NCBI GenBank assembly: GCA_910589155.1
Contig: CAJURY010000021.1
Coordinates: 1 to 20,604, forward strand
Length of the DNA: 20,604 nt
DNA from: an uncultured Oscillospiraceae bacterium
GTDB lineage: Bacteria; Bacillota; Clostridia; Oscillospirales; Oscillospiraceae
Direction of reading: 5' to 3'
Shown: piece after piece, positions 5,686 to 15,214 of the stretch
How the letters are laid out: every line of letters starts with the position of its first letter
Position numbering within the stretch: position 1 is the stretch's first letter
Made by a program: the position numbers and the translations under genes
Notes under the pieces: generated by a model
Seen by the model: only the letters and a program-made list of their open reading frames with translations
What the model was told of the DNA's origin: nothing
Databases searched by the model: none

Positions 5686-8600
5686 TTAGTTTGCGGGGGT
5701 CATCAAAATACGATTATTTTCCGCATCCAGCTTAAAGGTATAGCCCTCGTTGCCGCAAGTGAGCTTTGCAAGGTCTGCCGCTGTGATCTGATAATCCGCC
5801 GTACCCCTGGCAATCAGGGTATCGCCATCCTTGTTGGGCGCGCCGTGGTAAACCGTGAGGTTTTCAGCGCGGTTGGCGAAGGTCGCAGGGATCACAAAGG
5901 AGTAATTCAGTCTGTAGACAGACAGCTTATGATCGGCCAGATTGAAGCTGGGATACAGCACGAAATCACCGCTGTCGTCGGAATGGCTGGCGCTGCCGAT
6001 GCAGATATTCTCGCAGCCATCGCTGCCGGCGGCAGGCGCCAAAAGGGTATTGCCATACATGCTGCCGCCGATAAGCTGTACATTTGCGCCATTATTATCC
6101 ATGATACCGGCGCCTCTGGCCTTGGCGTAGTTGCCGGTAATGGCGCCGCCGTTCATGGTAAAGCAGGCGAACTTGCTGGCCATATACACCGTACCGGAGG
6201 TGCTGGCGTAGTTGCCGGTAATCAGGCCGCCGTTCATGACGACCTTGCCGGTTTCTTCCGCGTTTCTGCCGTAAATGTACAATGCGCTGCCGGTGCTGGG
6301 AGATTTCATAGCGTTGCCGTTGTTGCACAGAACCGTGCCGTCGTTAATGGTCACAGTACCATAGTTGACACGGATCATGGTGCCGGCGTTTACATTGTTG
6401 TAGAAGCCGTTGCCGTCAATGGTAATATCCTCCAGAATCAGATCGCCGGACGCGCCGAAGGAAGCGTTGCCGTCGCTGATGACGATCATGTAATCCTTAA
6501 AGGTATCGCCGCGCACCAGCTTTGCGCCGTCAATACCAGCAAGGCTCCAGGTCTGTTCACTGGTGATATAAACAGTGCCAACAACGTAAATGTAGTTATC
6601 GCCGCCAGCCACCGCGTTTTTCGCCAGAATTTCCTTGGCCTTGGCAAAGGTACCTACCGCATTTTCCGCTGTGAGACCGTCGTTGTTGTCGCTGCCCGTC
6701 TTGCCATCCAGATAAACGGCGAAATCAGGCTCCTTCGTCTTGGCCAGAGAAACGGTGTTGGCCTTCATCGCCAGCTTCAGCATACCCTGCAGGTCGTTCA
6801 GCAACTGAATTTCCTGCATATCGTCCTCGGTCATGATATAATCCAGACTGCCGGTGCAAATTTCCGCGCCCAGAATGGCAGCCGCCAGTTCTACAGGGTG
6901 TTCGCCTGCCACATTGGCAAGGGGCTTAGCCGCAATGAGGGGCTTATTGGGGACGCTGGAAGTATTGGCGATGTAGATTTTGCCATCAATGGTCAAATCC
7001 CCTGCCTTGGCCGCCATCATCTGAATACCGGTGTTCGCCGCACAGTAAAGCGCACTGCTTTGGGCATTCTCTGTAGCGCGGACTACGCCGGACTTCAGCT
7101 CCGCAACGCCGTTCAGGTAAAGCTCGCCTAACTTGCCGGTGTTGTTTTCAATCGTGGTACCATTCAGCACTACAACAGAGTTGGCATTGTTGGAGTAGAT
7201 CGCGCCGGCTCTGGAGTTTTCACCGCCGCAGCCGGTAATTTTGCCGCCGTTGAGGTTCAAGGTTGCAACTTTATTGGTAGCGCCGGAAACATACAGCGCG
7301 CCGGTGTAGGGGTTTGCGCCTGTCACCAGGCAGTTTTCAATGCTGCCACTGTTGAAATTCAGGGTACAGCCGGAACCAAACTGGATCGCGCCGTAGCCGG
7401 AGCTGCCGGTGGTAGTGCAGTTGCGAATGATACCGCCGTCAAAGTTAATGGTTGCGCTGGTGGTTGCATACAAAGCGCTGGTGGTGTTGCTGGTTACATT
7501 ATCCTCAAACACTGCGCCTTCGTTGAGGTTCAAGGTACCGCTGTTGTTCACCTGGCCGAACATATAGCTGCCGGTTTCCGCGCCCTTGAAGGTGATATTG
7601 GAAAGGGTCAAATTGGCGTTTGCACCATTTACCACGAACAGATAGCTGGTATTGGCGCCGCCGCGGGCAACGTAAGCCCCCTCAACATCACCAAGATCCC
7701 AGGTCTGGGCGTCGCTGACTGTGACGCTGCCGCTGATGCGGATGACCTTGGTTGCGGAGAACTCCAGCAGCTCCTTCGCCTTGGCAAAGGTTTTCACTGC
7801 GTCTGCGTCATTGGTGCCGTTGTTGTCGTCGTTGCCGTTTCTGCCGTCCAGATAGACGTCCTGCAAATCGCCGCTAAACCAGTCGGCATACAGATCCAGA
7901 TCCGCTTTGATGGAAACATTGAACCGGTATGGCTGGGTGAGTTCCTCATCGGTGAACCAGCCGGCAAAGGTGTAGCCTTCCTTCTTGGGATTGACAGGCT
8001 TTACCGGATACTTGCCGTACTGCACCGTCTGCGCCGGAACCTCAGATCCGCCGTTGGAATGGAAGGTAACGGTAAACTCATCCAGCTCCCAATCAGAATA
8101 CAAGATGAGATCGCCGGTAACAGGGGTCTCAAAATCATAGGGCTGGGTCAGCGCCGCGTCGGCAAACCAGCCGATGAGGTGACGCCCCTCCCGCAAGGGA
8201 GTGGTCTCCTTGGGTTCCACAACCTGCTGGCCGTGGGTCACGCTCTGGTTGGGAATCAAATAATAGGTGTTATTGGGATAGGAGAAAGAAACGTTATAGA
8301 CGTTCAGCTCCATCTTGGCCGTGACAGTGGTATCGGCTGTGATGGCGCTGAGCATAAACAGATTTTCTACCTGCGTGAGCTTTGCGCCGTTGGTTGCCTC
8401 AGCGCCGGCGGCGTGGTAGCCGTTGGTGCCAAGAATGTTGAACAGGACGTACTTCGTCCCCTTTTCCACAATAATTTCCGTAACCTTTTCGCCTTCATAG
8501 AAAAATTCGCAGTTTTCGCCAACGAGGGTTACTTTCACTGTTTCAGGGGCGGGAAGGATTTCCGCCGCCAGAACCGTGACGGTGGTATCTCCCTGCACAG

Positions 8601-9828
8601 TCAGGGTATAAATACCGTCCTTGTCCGGGGTAAGCAAAGTATCGCCAACGCTCACAGCGGCGATTTCATAGCCTTCCGCCGCCTTTACCTGGAAGGCAAG
8701 GGTCTCGCCTTCCAGTGCGGTGTAGGTTTTCACTTCCTGATCGTCTACCAGCGCCACGGCGTTTTCACCGGCAAAGGTCACAAGATAGGTTTCCGGCACA
8801 AGCGCCGTCAAATTGGTGATCATCACGGCATACTGCCCTCTGGTGGCGGCGCCTCTGGGATCCAGACAGCTTACGCCGTCTTTCAGGTTGCCAGTAATCA
8901 CGCCGTTGCCCACTGCCCAGGCGAAAGCTTCCTTGGCGTAGGGCGCAACTTCACCAGCGTCGGGATAGCTGTCCAGCTTACCGGCTGCATCGGTGTTGAG
9001 GCCAAAGAGCTTGGCATAACGGTACAGGAAGGCCATAGCGTCCTGCCGGGTCACAGGCTGGGTGGGACGGAAGGTGCCGTCAGCGTAACCGGCGGCAATT
9101 TCGGTCTGCTGCGCCCACGCGATGGCGTCGGAGTACCACTGGCCGGCGGGCACGTCGGTAAACTTGCTGCCGCCTTCCGCCTTGGGTTCGCCCGCCGCGC
9201 GATACAGTACCGTCACAACCGTTGCGCGATCCAGCGTCTTGGCGGGAGCGAACTTCGTGCCGGAAACGCCGTACATCAGCTTGTTTGCAACCACAAAGTC
9301 AACGCCCGCATGGTACCACTGGGTCTGGTCGATGTCCGCAAACTGCGCGGAGGGGCAATTGTGGAGAATACTGCCGGTTACGTCGAACGCTTCGGCTTCC
9401 ACCTTCTCTTTGTTGTTGTACAGCGCGCCGGGCTTTACGCTGAAGGCATACTCGCCCAGTTCGCCGGTAAACTTCATGGTCAGCACAGCTTCCCCGGCTT
9501 TTGCCTCGCCGGTAGCCGCCCAAACCGCGACAACCTGCCCGGCTGTGGCGGTATTGACTGTGCTAACACCCTGCGCCGCCACAGCGGAGCTGGCGCTTAC
9601 CAGCTTCAGCTCGGCAGGATAGGCAACGGTAACTGTACCGTTATTCACAGGCACGGTGGTTTTCACTGTAATGGTCAAGCCGTCCGCCGTCGTCTCGGCA
9701 ACAGCTTCCAGTGCGTTTGCGGGAGCGGTTTCATCCGCAGGCTGTTCTGCGGCCTCCACCGCCATGCAGGGGAACACCCCTGTAAAGAGCAAAACGCAGG
9801 AAAGAAGAATCGCAAATATTTTTTTCAT
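5686..9828 (-). CDS. SLH-anchored surface protein with cohesin-like, Flg_new/InlB-type and beta-helix modules
   Basis: The product has 1380 residues. Residues 1-27 are a signal peptide. Residues 45-152 resemble a cohesin fold (VAYPAELKLVSA, then GEAVLTMKFTGE, then DVTGSI). Three SLH repeats follow at about 162-212, 222-272 and 287-345 (FADIDQTQWY, FTDVPAGQWY, YPDAGEVAPY); these bind cell-wall polymer. Residues 514-651 hold two InlB/Flg_new-type repeats ending LYSDW and LYADW. Two right-handed beta-helix modules begin with near-identical openings (VYLDGRNGNDDNNGT at 658, VYLDGKTGSDNNDGL at 1038). No catalytic motif is evident, so an adhesin or scaffold role is likely. A start with GGAAGGA five bases upstream lies 20 bp after the protease gene's stop, so they form an operon. 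There is no LPxTG signal. Confidence 0.88.
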   Translation of the reverse strand: MKKIFAILLSCVLLFTGVFPCMAVEAAEQPADETAPANALEAVAETTADGLTITVKTTVPVNNGTVTVAYPAELKLVSASSAVAAQGVSTVNTATAGQVVAVWAATGEAKAGEAVLTMKFTGELGEYAFSVKPGALYNNKEKVEAEAFDVTGSILHNCPSAQFADIDQTQWYHAGVDFVVANKLMYGVSGTKFAPAKTLDRATVVTVLYRAAGEPKAEGGSKFTDVPAGQWYSDAIAWAQQTEIAAGYADGTFRPTQPVTRQDAMAFLYRYAKLFGLNTDAAGKLDSYPDAGEVAPYAKEAFAWAVGNGVITGNLKDGVSCLDPRGAATRGQYAVMITNLTALVPETYLVTFAGENAVALVDDQEVKTYTALEGETLAFQVKAAEGYEIAAVSVGDTLLTPDKDGIYTLTVQGDTTVTVLAAEILPAPETVKVTLVGENCEFFYEGEKVTEIIVEKGTKYVLFNILGTNGYHAAGAEATNGAKLTQVENLFMLSAITADTTVTAKMELNVYNVSFSYPNNTYYLIPNQSVTHGQQVVEPKETTPLREGRHLIGWFADAALTQPYDFETPVTGDLILYSDWELDEFTVTFHSNGGSEVPAQTVQYGKYPVKPVNPKKEGYTFAGWFTDEELTQPYRFNVSIKADLDLYADWFSGDLQDVYLDGRNGNDDNNGTNDADAVKTFAKAKELLEFSATKVIRISGSVTVSDAQTWDLGDVEGAYVARGGANTSYLFVVNGANANLTLSNITFKGAETGSYMFGQVNNSGTLNLNEGAVFEDNVTSNTTSALYATTSATINFDGGIIRNCTTTGSSGYGAIQFGSGCTLNFNSGSIENCLVTGANPYTGALYVSGATNKVATLNLNGGKITGCGGENSRAGAIYSNNANSVVVLNGTTIENNTGKLGELYLNGVAELKSGVVRATENAQSSALYCAANTGIQMMAAKAGDLTIDGKIYIANTSSVPNKPLIAAKPLANVAGEHPVELAAAILGAEICTGSLDYIMTEDDMQEIQLLNDLQGMLKLAMKANTVSLAKTKEPDFAVYLDGKTGSDNNDGLTAENAVGTFAKAKEILAKNAVAGGDNYIYVVGTVYITSEQTWSLAGIDGAKLVRGDTFKDYMIVISDGNASFGASGDLILEDITIDGNGFYNNVNAGTMIRVNYGTVTINDGTVLCNNGNAMKSPSTGSALYIYGRNAEETGKVVMNGGLITGNYASTSGTVYMASKFACFTMNGGAITGNYAKARGAGIMDNNGANVQLIGGSMYGNTLLAPAAGSDGCENICIGSASHSDDSGDFVLYPSFNLADHKLSVYRLNYSFVIPATFANRAENLTVYHGAPNKDGDTLIARGTADYQITAADLAKLTCGNEGYTFKLDAENNRILMTPAN

Positions 9829-9848
9829 GGTAATCCTTCCTTTCTTGC

Positions 9849-12800
9849 TCAGCGCAGGCTGCTGTAATCAGCGGACTGCACCGAGGTGAAGTCGGAGGCG
9901 TCCATTGCGGCGACAATGGACTGGGTTTCGGTGGCGCTCTGAGAAGCGACCGGAGCGTCCTGAAGCTGCATCACAGCCAGCACGGACTCTGCGCCGCTGA
10001 CAGCGCCAAGGAATCTCGCCGTTGCCTTCAGATTGCTGCCGCTGCCGGTGAAGCCAATGCGGTACAGCTTTGCGCCAACGCTGTAGTAGAAGAAGTCGTC
10101 GTTGCGGTTGTAGGAAAGACCTTGGCTGTGCATATCCGCATTGGCCGCTACGCCGATGGTGCCGTAGGAGCCGAGGCCGCCGCCAAATCCTTCCGCAGTT
10201 TCATAAATGTAGAACACATAGAACGCGCCGGTGTTGGTAATCAGGCCAAAGTAATCCGCATCCACGCCGGTGGAATCAGCGGCAGTGAACATATAGCTCA
10301 CGCCTACCAGGGTTTCCCCATTGAGATTGGAACTAAGGTCAAAGGCGGAAAGCTGGCTGGAACCAGGCTCCATCATGGCAAATTTTGTACCGCAGGTCAA
10401 AATCAGCTTGCCGTAGCTGGGCGTATAGGAAATATCGGTGAAATTCCATGCGGCAGCAAGTTCCATTCCCGCTTCAGGCTCCTTGGTCTTTGCGTTGATG
10501 GTATACAGCGTGCCGTCGGCGTTGCCGTAGATTTTGCCGCCATAGTACGTGCCGCAATCCAAATCCACAGGGAACGCAGAAACCTTTGTTGCAGTGGCTT
10601 CGTCCACATTCACAGTAGACCAGGCCAACGCGCCGTTTGCGTCTTTCACTACCGCGTATACATTGGTATCAGGCTTTTCTTCCGGATTTTCCCCGTCCTC
10701 ACGGCCGGAGGAGGTGAGATCCAGTTCGCCGGCAAGGAGGTTGCCCGCATAGTCCACAGCGGCCAGCACAAAATGGCTGCCCTTGACGTCTTCGCCCAGA
10801 TTCAGCCGAACCTCGGTGGTTTCACCCATCTCGGTCTGGGGAACAGCGGTTCTTGCCAGGGCGGTGTTGCCCTTTTCATTGAACAAAATCACAGCGGCTA
10901 CATAACGGTTATCCTTGACGGTAACCGTCAGGTAATCGTTGTTGCCCCACAGATCGTCGGCATAGTAGACAGACTGGATTTCAGGGGCGGTATTATCGAT
11001 GGTAAGGGTTGTCGTCCAGCTTGCGCCCTTGCCCAGCTTTTCCTTGTCAATGGTCAAATTGCCCGCCTCATCTTTGAAGGTATACAGCTCAGGGGCGGCG
11101 GTGCAAGTGACATTCACCACAGTGCCGTCAGGCAGAGGGTTGCCTTCCGCGTCTACGCCCTTCCAACCGGCAGAGCCGCTACCCAGGCGCACTGCGGAGC
11201 TGGTGCCTGCCCATGCGCCGGAATTGGAATTGTAGTAAGCGGCGGAGGGTGCAGAGAAAGTCGTGTAATAAACCTCGCCGGTTTCCGCGTTGGAAATGGT
11301 GGTTTCCATCCGCGCAGTGGTACGAATCAGGGTGGGAACCGCCTGATACAGCCCAGTGCCGGAAGTCGTGGAAAGCACGTAGTTCTGTTCCGGGCTGAAG
11401 CTCTCGTCATCCGCGTACAGGTTCATACCAAAAATAGGGGTGGAAGAAACGCCAGGAATTTTTTGGGTCAGCAGATTCACCTTGCTGTCTTCTTTGACAT
11501 AGCTGGCCTTGTCGGAAAGGCCGTTGAGGTAATCCAGATAGCTTGCCCGATCAAACATGGAAGCATCGGTATAGTTACCATAGAAGGCCAGGAAGGGAAT
11601 AGACAGCTCGTTGCTACCGGAAAGACCGATATAGCCTTCCACATAGCCGCCGTTGGGGGTGTTGTTCGCAAAATACTTGCGGTCATTTTCTGTCAGTTCC
11701 ACAGTGACAGTCACCTTGGCGCTGCCGTTGGGGGCAAGCAGGATTTTGGAAGAGCTTTTGTTCAGGCTGATGCCGTCTTCCTTTTCACCCTCCAGAAGAG
11801 TCAGCATAATGTACACGTCCAGAGAATCCACAATGCCGTCGCAGTTGAAATCTGCGGCCGCTTCCGCTTCCTTGCTCAAGGTCTTGATCCCCGCCACAAA
11901 GTCGCTGAGATACTGGGCATCCAGACGATCAACCTCGCCGTCGCCGTTGAAGTCGTACAGATAAGTCGTACCCGCCGCGCCTTCTACGCCATAGGTCACG
12001 ATGGGGGCAAGCGCCGTCTCGGACAAAGACATATAATTGCCGCTGTCCTTGTGCAAAATAGCAGGGGTCAAAACCTTTGCATCCGGCACATAGGTAAGAG
12101 GCTCATTTGTAAGGTTGTATACAGTAAAGGAGAAGCTGTAAACGCCTTTCTTTTCCGCGTCGTCGCCAAGCTCCGCCTTTACCTTACCGTCGGCGGCGCA
12201 AACGGTAGCGTTTTCATCCATCAAAATATACGCCGGGGATTCCACCGCTCTCGCTGCGCTGGCCAGACCCGCGCCCTGATGACGCACGGAGAAAGGCAGG
12301 TTGGACGCGGGGTCGGTCAAAGGCACGGCGGTACTCATGAGCAGGCTAAGCCCCAGGGTACGGGCGCTGAGACCGGTCTTTTCGGTCAGATTGTTTTCCC
12401 GGATATACTGGGCAACCAGCGCGCTCTGGCCTGCAATGGAGGGAGCCGCCATGGAAGTACCGCTCATCAGGCCGTAAGCGCCGTCTGTCAAGGTAGAGTA
12501 AATATTGCCGCCGGGGGCGGTAATTTCCGGCTTGATCGCCAGATTGCCGGTGGTACCCCAAGAGGAGAAGTCGCTCATGGTGTAGCCGTCGGGATGCGCG
12601 GAGATCTGCACCTTGTTGCAGATTGTCACTTTGCCGCCCATCATACCGCTTTCCTGCTTGGAGGAAACCGCCAGAATCTTACTTGCATCCGTCTGCAAAA
12701 TCGAAACGCAGGGGATCTGGGAAGAGGAATCGGAAAGATCCATAGAAATGGAACCGTTGGCGTTGTTATAAATCACTGCGGCCGCAGCGCCGGCGGCTTG

Positions 12801-14480
12801 GGCGTAGTCTTGCTTCTGGTAGAAGCTCACACCGCCGCCCCGGGAAATGAGAACAACCTTCCGCGCGACATCCAGTCCCTCAAAAGCGCCCTCGCCGCCG
12901 TACTTTACCGTATCATCGGCATTGGTGGGATCGCCCAGGAACACATACTCATAGGTCGTGCCGGAGTAGTCGGCGGTGGTGTCCAGCTCGCCCCAGTCCT
13001 TCATATCTTCGGGGTGGGAACCGGGATTGGTGCCAACTACCGTTATGCCTTCAAAATTGCCCCCCTTGCCGGTTATGCCGCTGTTCACAGCGGAAGCGAC
13101 AGTAAAGGAATTGGTGTACGCGCCGGGGGTGCCGCCGGTCTGCTGGCTCACATCCTCCGCGAAGTTCAGACCTTCGTCGTTGGCGTAGTTGTTTTCCGCC
13201 CAGTGGCTATTGTTGCCAGCGGAGATGGAAATGACGGTATCGCAGCCAACCAGGCTGTCAAAAATACCATCGATATACGCCGTGCTGCCATAGCTTCTGC
13301 CAGGAACACCGGAGCCAAGGCTGAGGTTCACAGCATCGCAGTCCAGAAGCAGCGCGTCCTCAATCGCCGCCATATAGTCGTCATTGTAAGCGCCGCCCAT
13401 TTTGCCGAACACCTTCATGGTCAGAAGCTGCGCGTCCGGCGCAACGCCCGCTACCTTGTTCTCCTGATGGACAAAGGAAACCGCGCCGTTGGCCGCAACC
13501 TTTTTCACAAACAGGTTCGCCGTGGCAATGCCGGAAACGTGAGAGCCATGATCGCCTTCGGTATCGTTGTCATGGGTCACGTCCAGGTCTCTGTCCACAT
13601 AGTTAAAGGCAAAGGCCAGTTTTTCATTGCGGTAAAGGTCGCTGGCGGTCAAATCCTTCTTCTTGCTTTCCTTGTATCGGGCGGTGGCGTTCAGCAAGGG
13701 AAGAACGCTTTCAATTTCCTCCGCCGTCAGCAAGTTATAATCCGCAACGTCCTTGCCGTTTTCCAGAGCTGAAAGATTCAGGCTATACAAAAACGCGTCG
13801 GGGTCAAAGGAAGGGTGATCCGTATCAAGGCCGGTGTCGATAATCGCTACGCGGCTGCCCGCGCCGGTATAACCCTCGCTCCACGCGGTGGAAGCGCCAA
13901 CCATATCCCCAGCGGTACCCATGTTGGGATCGTTTACTTCCTCATCTTCCATGATTTCGTACTGGGGTACGATGTAAATTCCCGCAAACGCTTCGCCGTA
14001 AGTATCTGCAAGATAGGTCTCCAGCATTTCCAGATCCCCATATTTTACATTGGCGGAGAAAGCGTCCGCCACAATGGACAAGTTGTAGTTTACATCAAAA
14101 GAGCCGTCGGTAATCACGTTTTCCATGATATCCCTGGCTACTTCCTTCTGCACAGCCTTCAGCCCGTCCATGTAGGCCAAAGCCTCCTCATCCTCCATCA
14201 AACCCTTTGTAGAGAAGCCTGCGTCAATGGCGGACGCCTGCGACATCGCCACATAAACACGCACAGTTTCATCTGCCTTGTAGGTAAGCCCCTGTTCTTC
14301 ATCGGTCAGCGCGTCGGGATTCTCCAGCGTCAGCGCGGAACCGGAAAGCTTTGCATTGTCGATTTTGGCAAAGTCAATTTCCTTGCTGCCGGTAGCGATT
14401 GCCATACCGGAAAGCATCGTCACAGTCAAAGCCAAAACCAGCACAATGGCCAGTAGGCTCATTTGCTTGCTTTTTTTCAT
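9849..14480 (-). CDS. Secreted S8 subtilisin-like protease with PA, Fn3-like and internal dockerin domains
   Basis: The product has 1543 residues. A signal peptide (about 1-30) and a propeptide-like region precede the catalytic domain. The triad is visible: D215 in AIIDTG, H311 in GDHGSHVSG and S676 in SGTSMAAP, with oxyanion N423 in SAGNNS. A PA-type insertion lies between them at about 470-625, as in lactocepin and C5a peptidase. An Fn3_5-like domain spans about 745-970, ending YVEGYIGL...SIPFLAFYGNY, and two dockerin repeats interrupt it: DFNGDGEVDRLD at 843 and DFNCDGIVDSLD at 877. The C-terminal 270 residues look like beta-propeller blades and carry no anchor signal. AAAGGA lies nine bases before the ATG. 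It is the first gene of a two-gene operon with the SLH protein and probably degrades extracellular protein. Confidence 0.93.
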   Translation of the reverse strand: MKKSKQMSLLAIVLVLALTVTMLSGMAIATGSKEIDFAKIDNAKLSGSALTLENPDALTDEEQGLTYKADETVRVYVAMSQASAIDAGFSTKGLMEDEEALAYMDGLKAVQKEVARDIMENVITDGSFDVNYNLSIVADAFSANVKYGDLEMLETYLADTYGEAFAGIYIVPQYEIMEDEEVNDPNMGTAGDMVGASTAWSEGYTGAGSRVAIIDTGLDTDHPSFDPDAFLYSLNLSALENGKDVADYNLLTAEEIESVLPLLNATARYKESKKKDLTASDLYRNEKLAFAFNYVDRDLDVTHDNDTEGDHGSHVSGIATANLFVKKVAANGAVSFVHQENKVAGVAPDAQLLTMKVFGKMGGAYNDDYMAAIEDALLLDCDAVNLSLGSGVPGRSYGSTAYIDGIFDSLVGCDTVISISAGNNSHWAENNYANDEGLNFAEDVSQQTGGTPGAYTNSFTVASAVNSGITGKGGNFEGITVVGTNPGSHPEDMKDWGELDTTADYSGTTYEYVFLGDPTNADDTVKYGGEGAFEGLDVARKVVLISRGGGVSFYQKQDYAQAAGAAAAVIYNNANGSISMDLSDSSSQIPCVSILQTDASKILAVSSKQESGMMGGKVTICNKVQISAHPDGYTMSDFSSWGTTGNLAIKPEITAPGGNIYSTLTDGAYGLMSGTSMAAPSIAGQSALVAQYIRENNLTEKTGLSARTLGLSLLMSTAVPLTDPASNLPFSVRHQGAGLASAARAVESPAYILMDENATVCAADGKVKAELGDDAEKKGVYSFSFTVYNLTNEPLTYVPDAKVLTPAILHKDSGNYMSLSETALAPIVTYGVEGAAGTTYLYDFNGDGEVDRLDAQYLSDFVAGIKTLSKEAEAAADFNCDGIVDSLDVYIMLTLLEGEKEDGISLNKSSSKILLAPNGSAKVTVTVELTENDRKYFANNTPNGGYVEGYIGLSGSNELSIPFLAFYGNYTDASMFDRASYLDYLNGLSDKASYVKEDSKVNLLTQKIPGVSSTPIFGMNLYADDESFSPEQNYVLSTTSGTGLYQAVPTLIRTTARMETTISNAETGEVYYTTFSAPSAAYYNSNSGAWAGTSSAVRLGSGSAGWKGVDAEGNPLPDGTVVNVTCTAAPELYTFKDEAGNLTIDKEKLGKGASWTTTLTIDNTAPEIQSVYYADDLWGNNDYLTVTVKDNRYVAAVILFNEKGNTALARTAVPQTEMGETTEVRLNLGEDVKGSHFVLAAVDYAGNLLAGELDLTSSGREDGENPEEKPDTNVYAVVKDANGALAWSTVNVDEATATKVSAFPVDLDCGTYYGGKIYGNADGTLYTINAKTKEPEAGMELAAAWNFTDISYTPSYGKLILTCGTKFAMMEPGSSQLSAFDLSSNLNGETLVGVSYMFTAADSTGVDADYFGLITNTGAFYVFYIYETAEGFGGGLGSYGTIGVAANADMHSQGLSYNRNDDFFYYSVGAKLYRIGFTGSGSNLKATARFLGAVSGAESVLAVMQLQDAPVASQSATETQSIVAAMDASDFTSVQSADYSSLR

Positions 14481-14584
14481 GTACTCTCATCCTTTCTTCT
14501 TTTTTCTCATCTGAAACGCCTGGGCAAATCACAATTCGGCAGTCGTATCTTTGCGTATTTCGTCATTTGCAGACAAGAAAATTG

Positions 14585-14614
14585 AATATAATACGATTAC
14601 TATTGTATTATATT
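14585..14614. promoter_or_regulatory. Inverted repeat in the control region between the protease operon and an Xre gene
   Basis: AATATAATAC (14585-14594) and GTATTATATT (14605-14614) are perfect inverted repeats ten bases apart. Each arm contains TATAAT, one on each strand, but neither has a good -35 at 16-18 bp. It lies about 105 bases upstream of the protease start and about 265 bases upstream of the divergent regulator. The rest of 14481-14880 is AT-rich with no gene that I can support. Confidence 0.45.
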
Positions 14615-14880
14615 TCATTCCATGTCGCAATACGGCAAATTACTCTATCTTACTTGACATCTTTTTTCATTTTTTGTGCATAATCCCGTTACCGTAGCAA
14701 TATACTAATGAACAATATAAATATACTTTTTTTCGCCGCCAGCCTGTTTTTTCCAATAGTTTCCAAAATATGGATTTTCCGCTTCCAGAAATCGCGTTTT
14801 TTCTTATTTTTTAAGGGAAATGCACTTAAAATCCAATAAAATTTTTCCCCATAAGTATAATAATTTCGGGGTGATCAAAC

Positions 14881-15111
14881 ATGAAGCAAATGCGCATTCG
14901 GGATTTGCGGGAGAATCGCAATTTGACGCAAAAAGAACTGGCGGGCTACTTGCGGATCCATCAAACCACATATTCCGATTACGAACTTGGCCGACTGAAT
15001 GTGCCGGTTTCCATACTGCATATGCTGGCGGATTTTTACGACGTCAGCGTAGATTACCTACTGGGGAGAACCAACGTCAAAGCCCCATACCCCAAAACGC
15101 CGGATCTATAG
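14881..15111 (+). CDS. Small Xre-family transcriptional regulator
   Basis: The product has 76 residues, almost entirely one Cro/C1-type HTH domain. LTQKELAGYLRIHQTTYSDY at 15-34 forms the helix-turn-helix, followed by the typical ending LADFYDVSVDYLLGRTN. The start is supported by GGGGTGAT about seven bases upstream. A TATAAT at 14856-14861 may be its -10, but the matching -35 is poor. It is transcribed away from the protease/SLH operon across a 400-bp AT-rich control region, so regulation of that operon is a reasonable guess. It is not closely similar to the Xre pair at 4459-5225. No clear terminator follows. Confidence 0.88.
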   Translation: MKQMRIRDLRENRNLTQKELAGYLRIHQTTYSDYELGRLNVPVSILHMLADFYDVSVDYLLGRTNVKAPYPKTPDL

Positions 15112-15214
15112 GATTCATTTCCTATTTTTGGTGCGCCTTTGGGGGGCGGGTTGGCGCTTTTTCGGGTTGGGCGTTCCCATCCCCATAGCGTACCCGCCGT
15201 AAGGTTCGTGTCCA

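Noticed and set aside
5307..5735. A 142-residue plus-strand frame
   Set aside because: It consists of the intergenic repeat block and runs through the terminator into the 3' end of the SLH gene; it has no protein-like features.
8059..9867. A 602-residue plus-strand frame opposite the SLH protein
   Set aside because: It is antisense to clear SLH and repeat domains, with shadow composition and no proper ribosome binding site. The 428-residue frame at 5845-7131 is rejected for the same reasons.
10122..13772. A 1216-residue open frame on the plus strand opposite the S8 protease
   Set aside because: It is antisense to a gene with a full catalytic triad, has no recognisable domain, and its Gly/Val/His/Arg-rich composition is that of a codon-bias shadow frame.
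14654..14684. TTGACA plus CATAAT as a promoter for the small Xre gene
   Set aside because: The spacer is 19 bp and the element lies nearly 200 bases upstream; the support is too weak to annotate.
14820..15188. A 122-residue frame overlapping the small Xre gene in another phase
   Set aside because: The 76-residue frame at 14881 has a textbook HTH domain and a ribosome binding site, and the two cannot both be likely.
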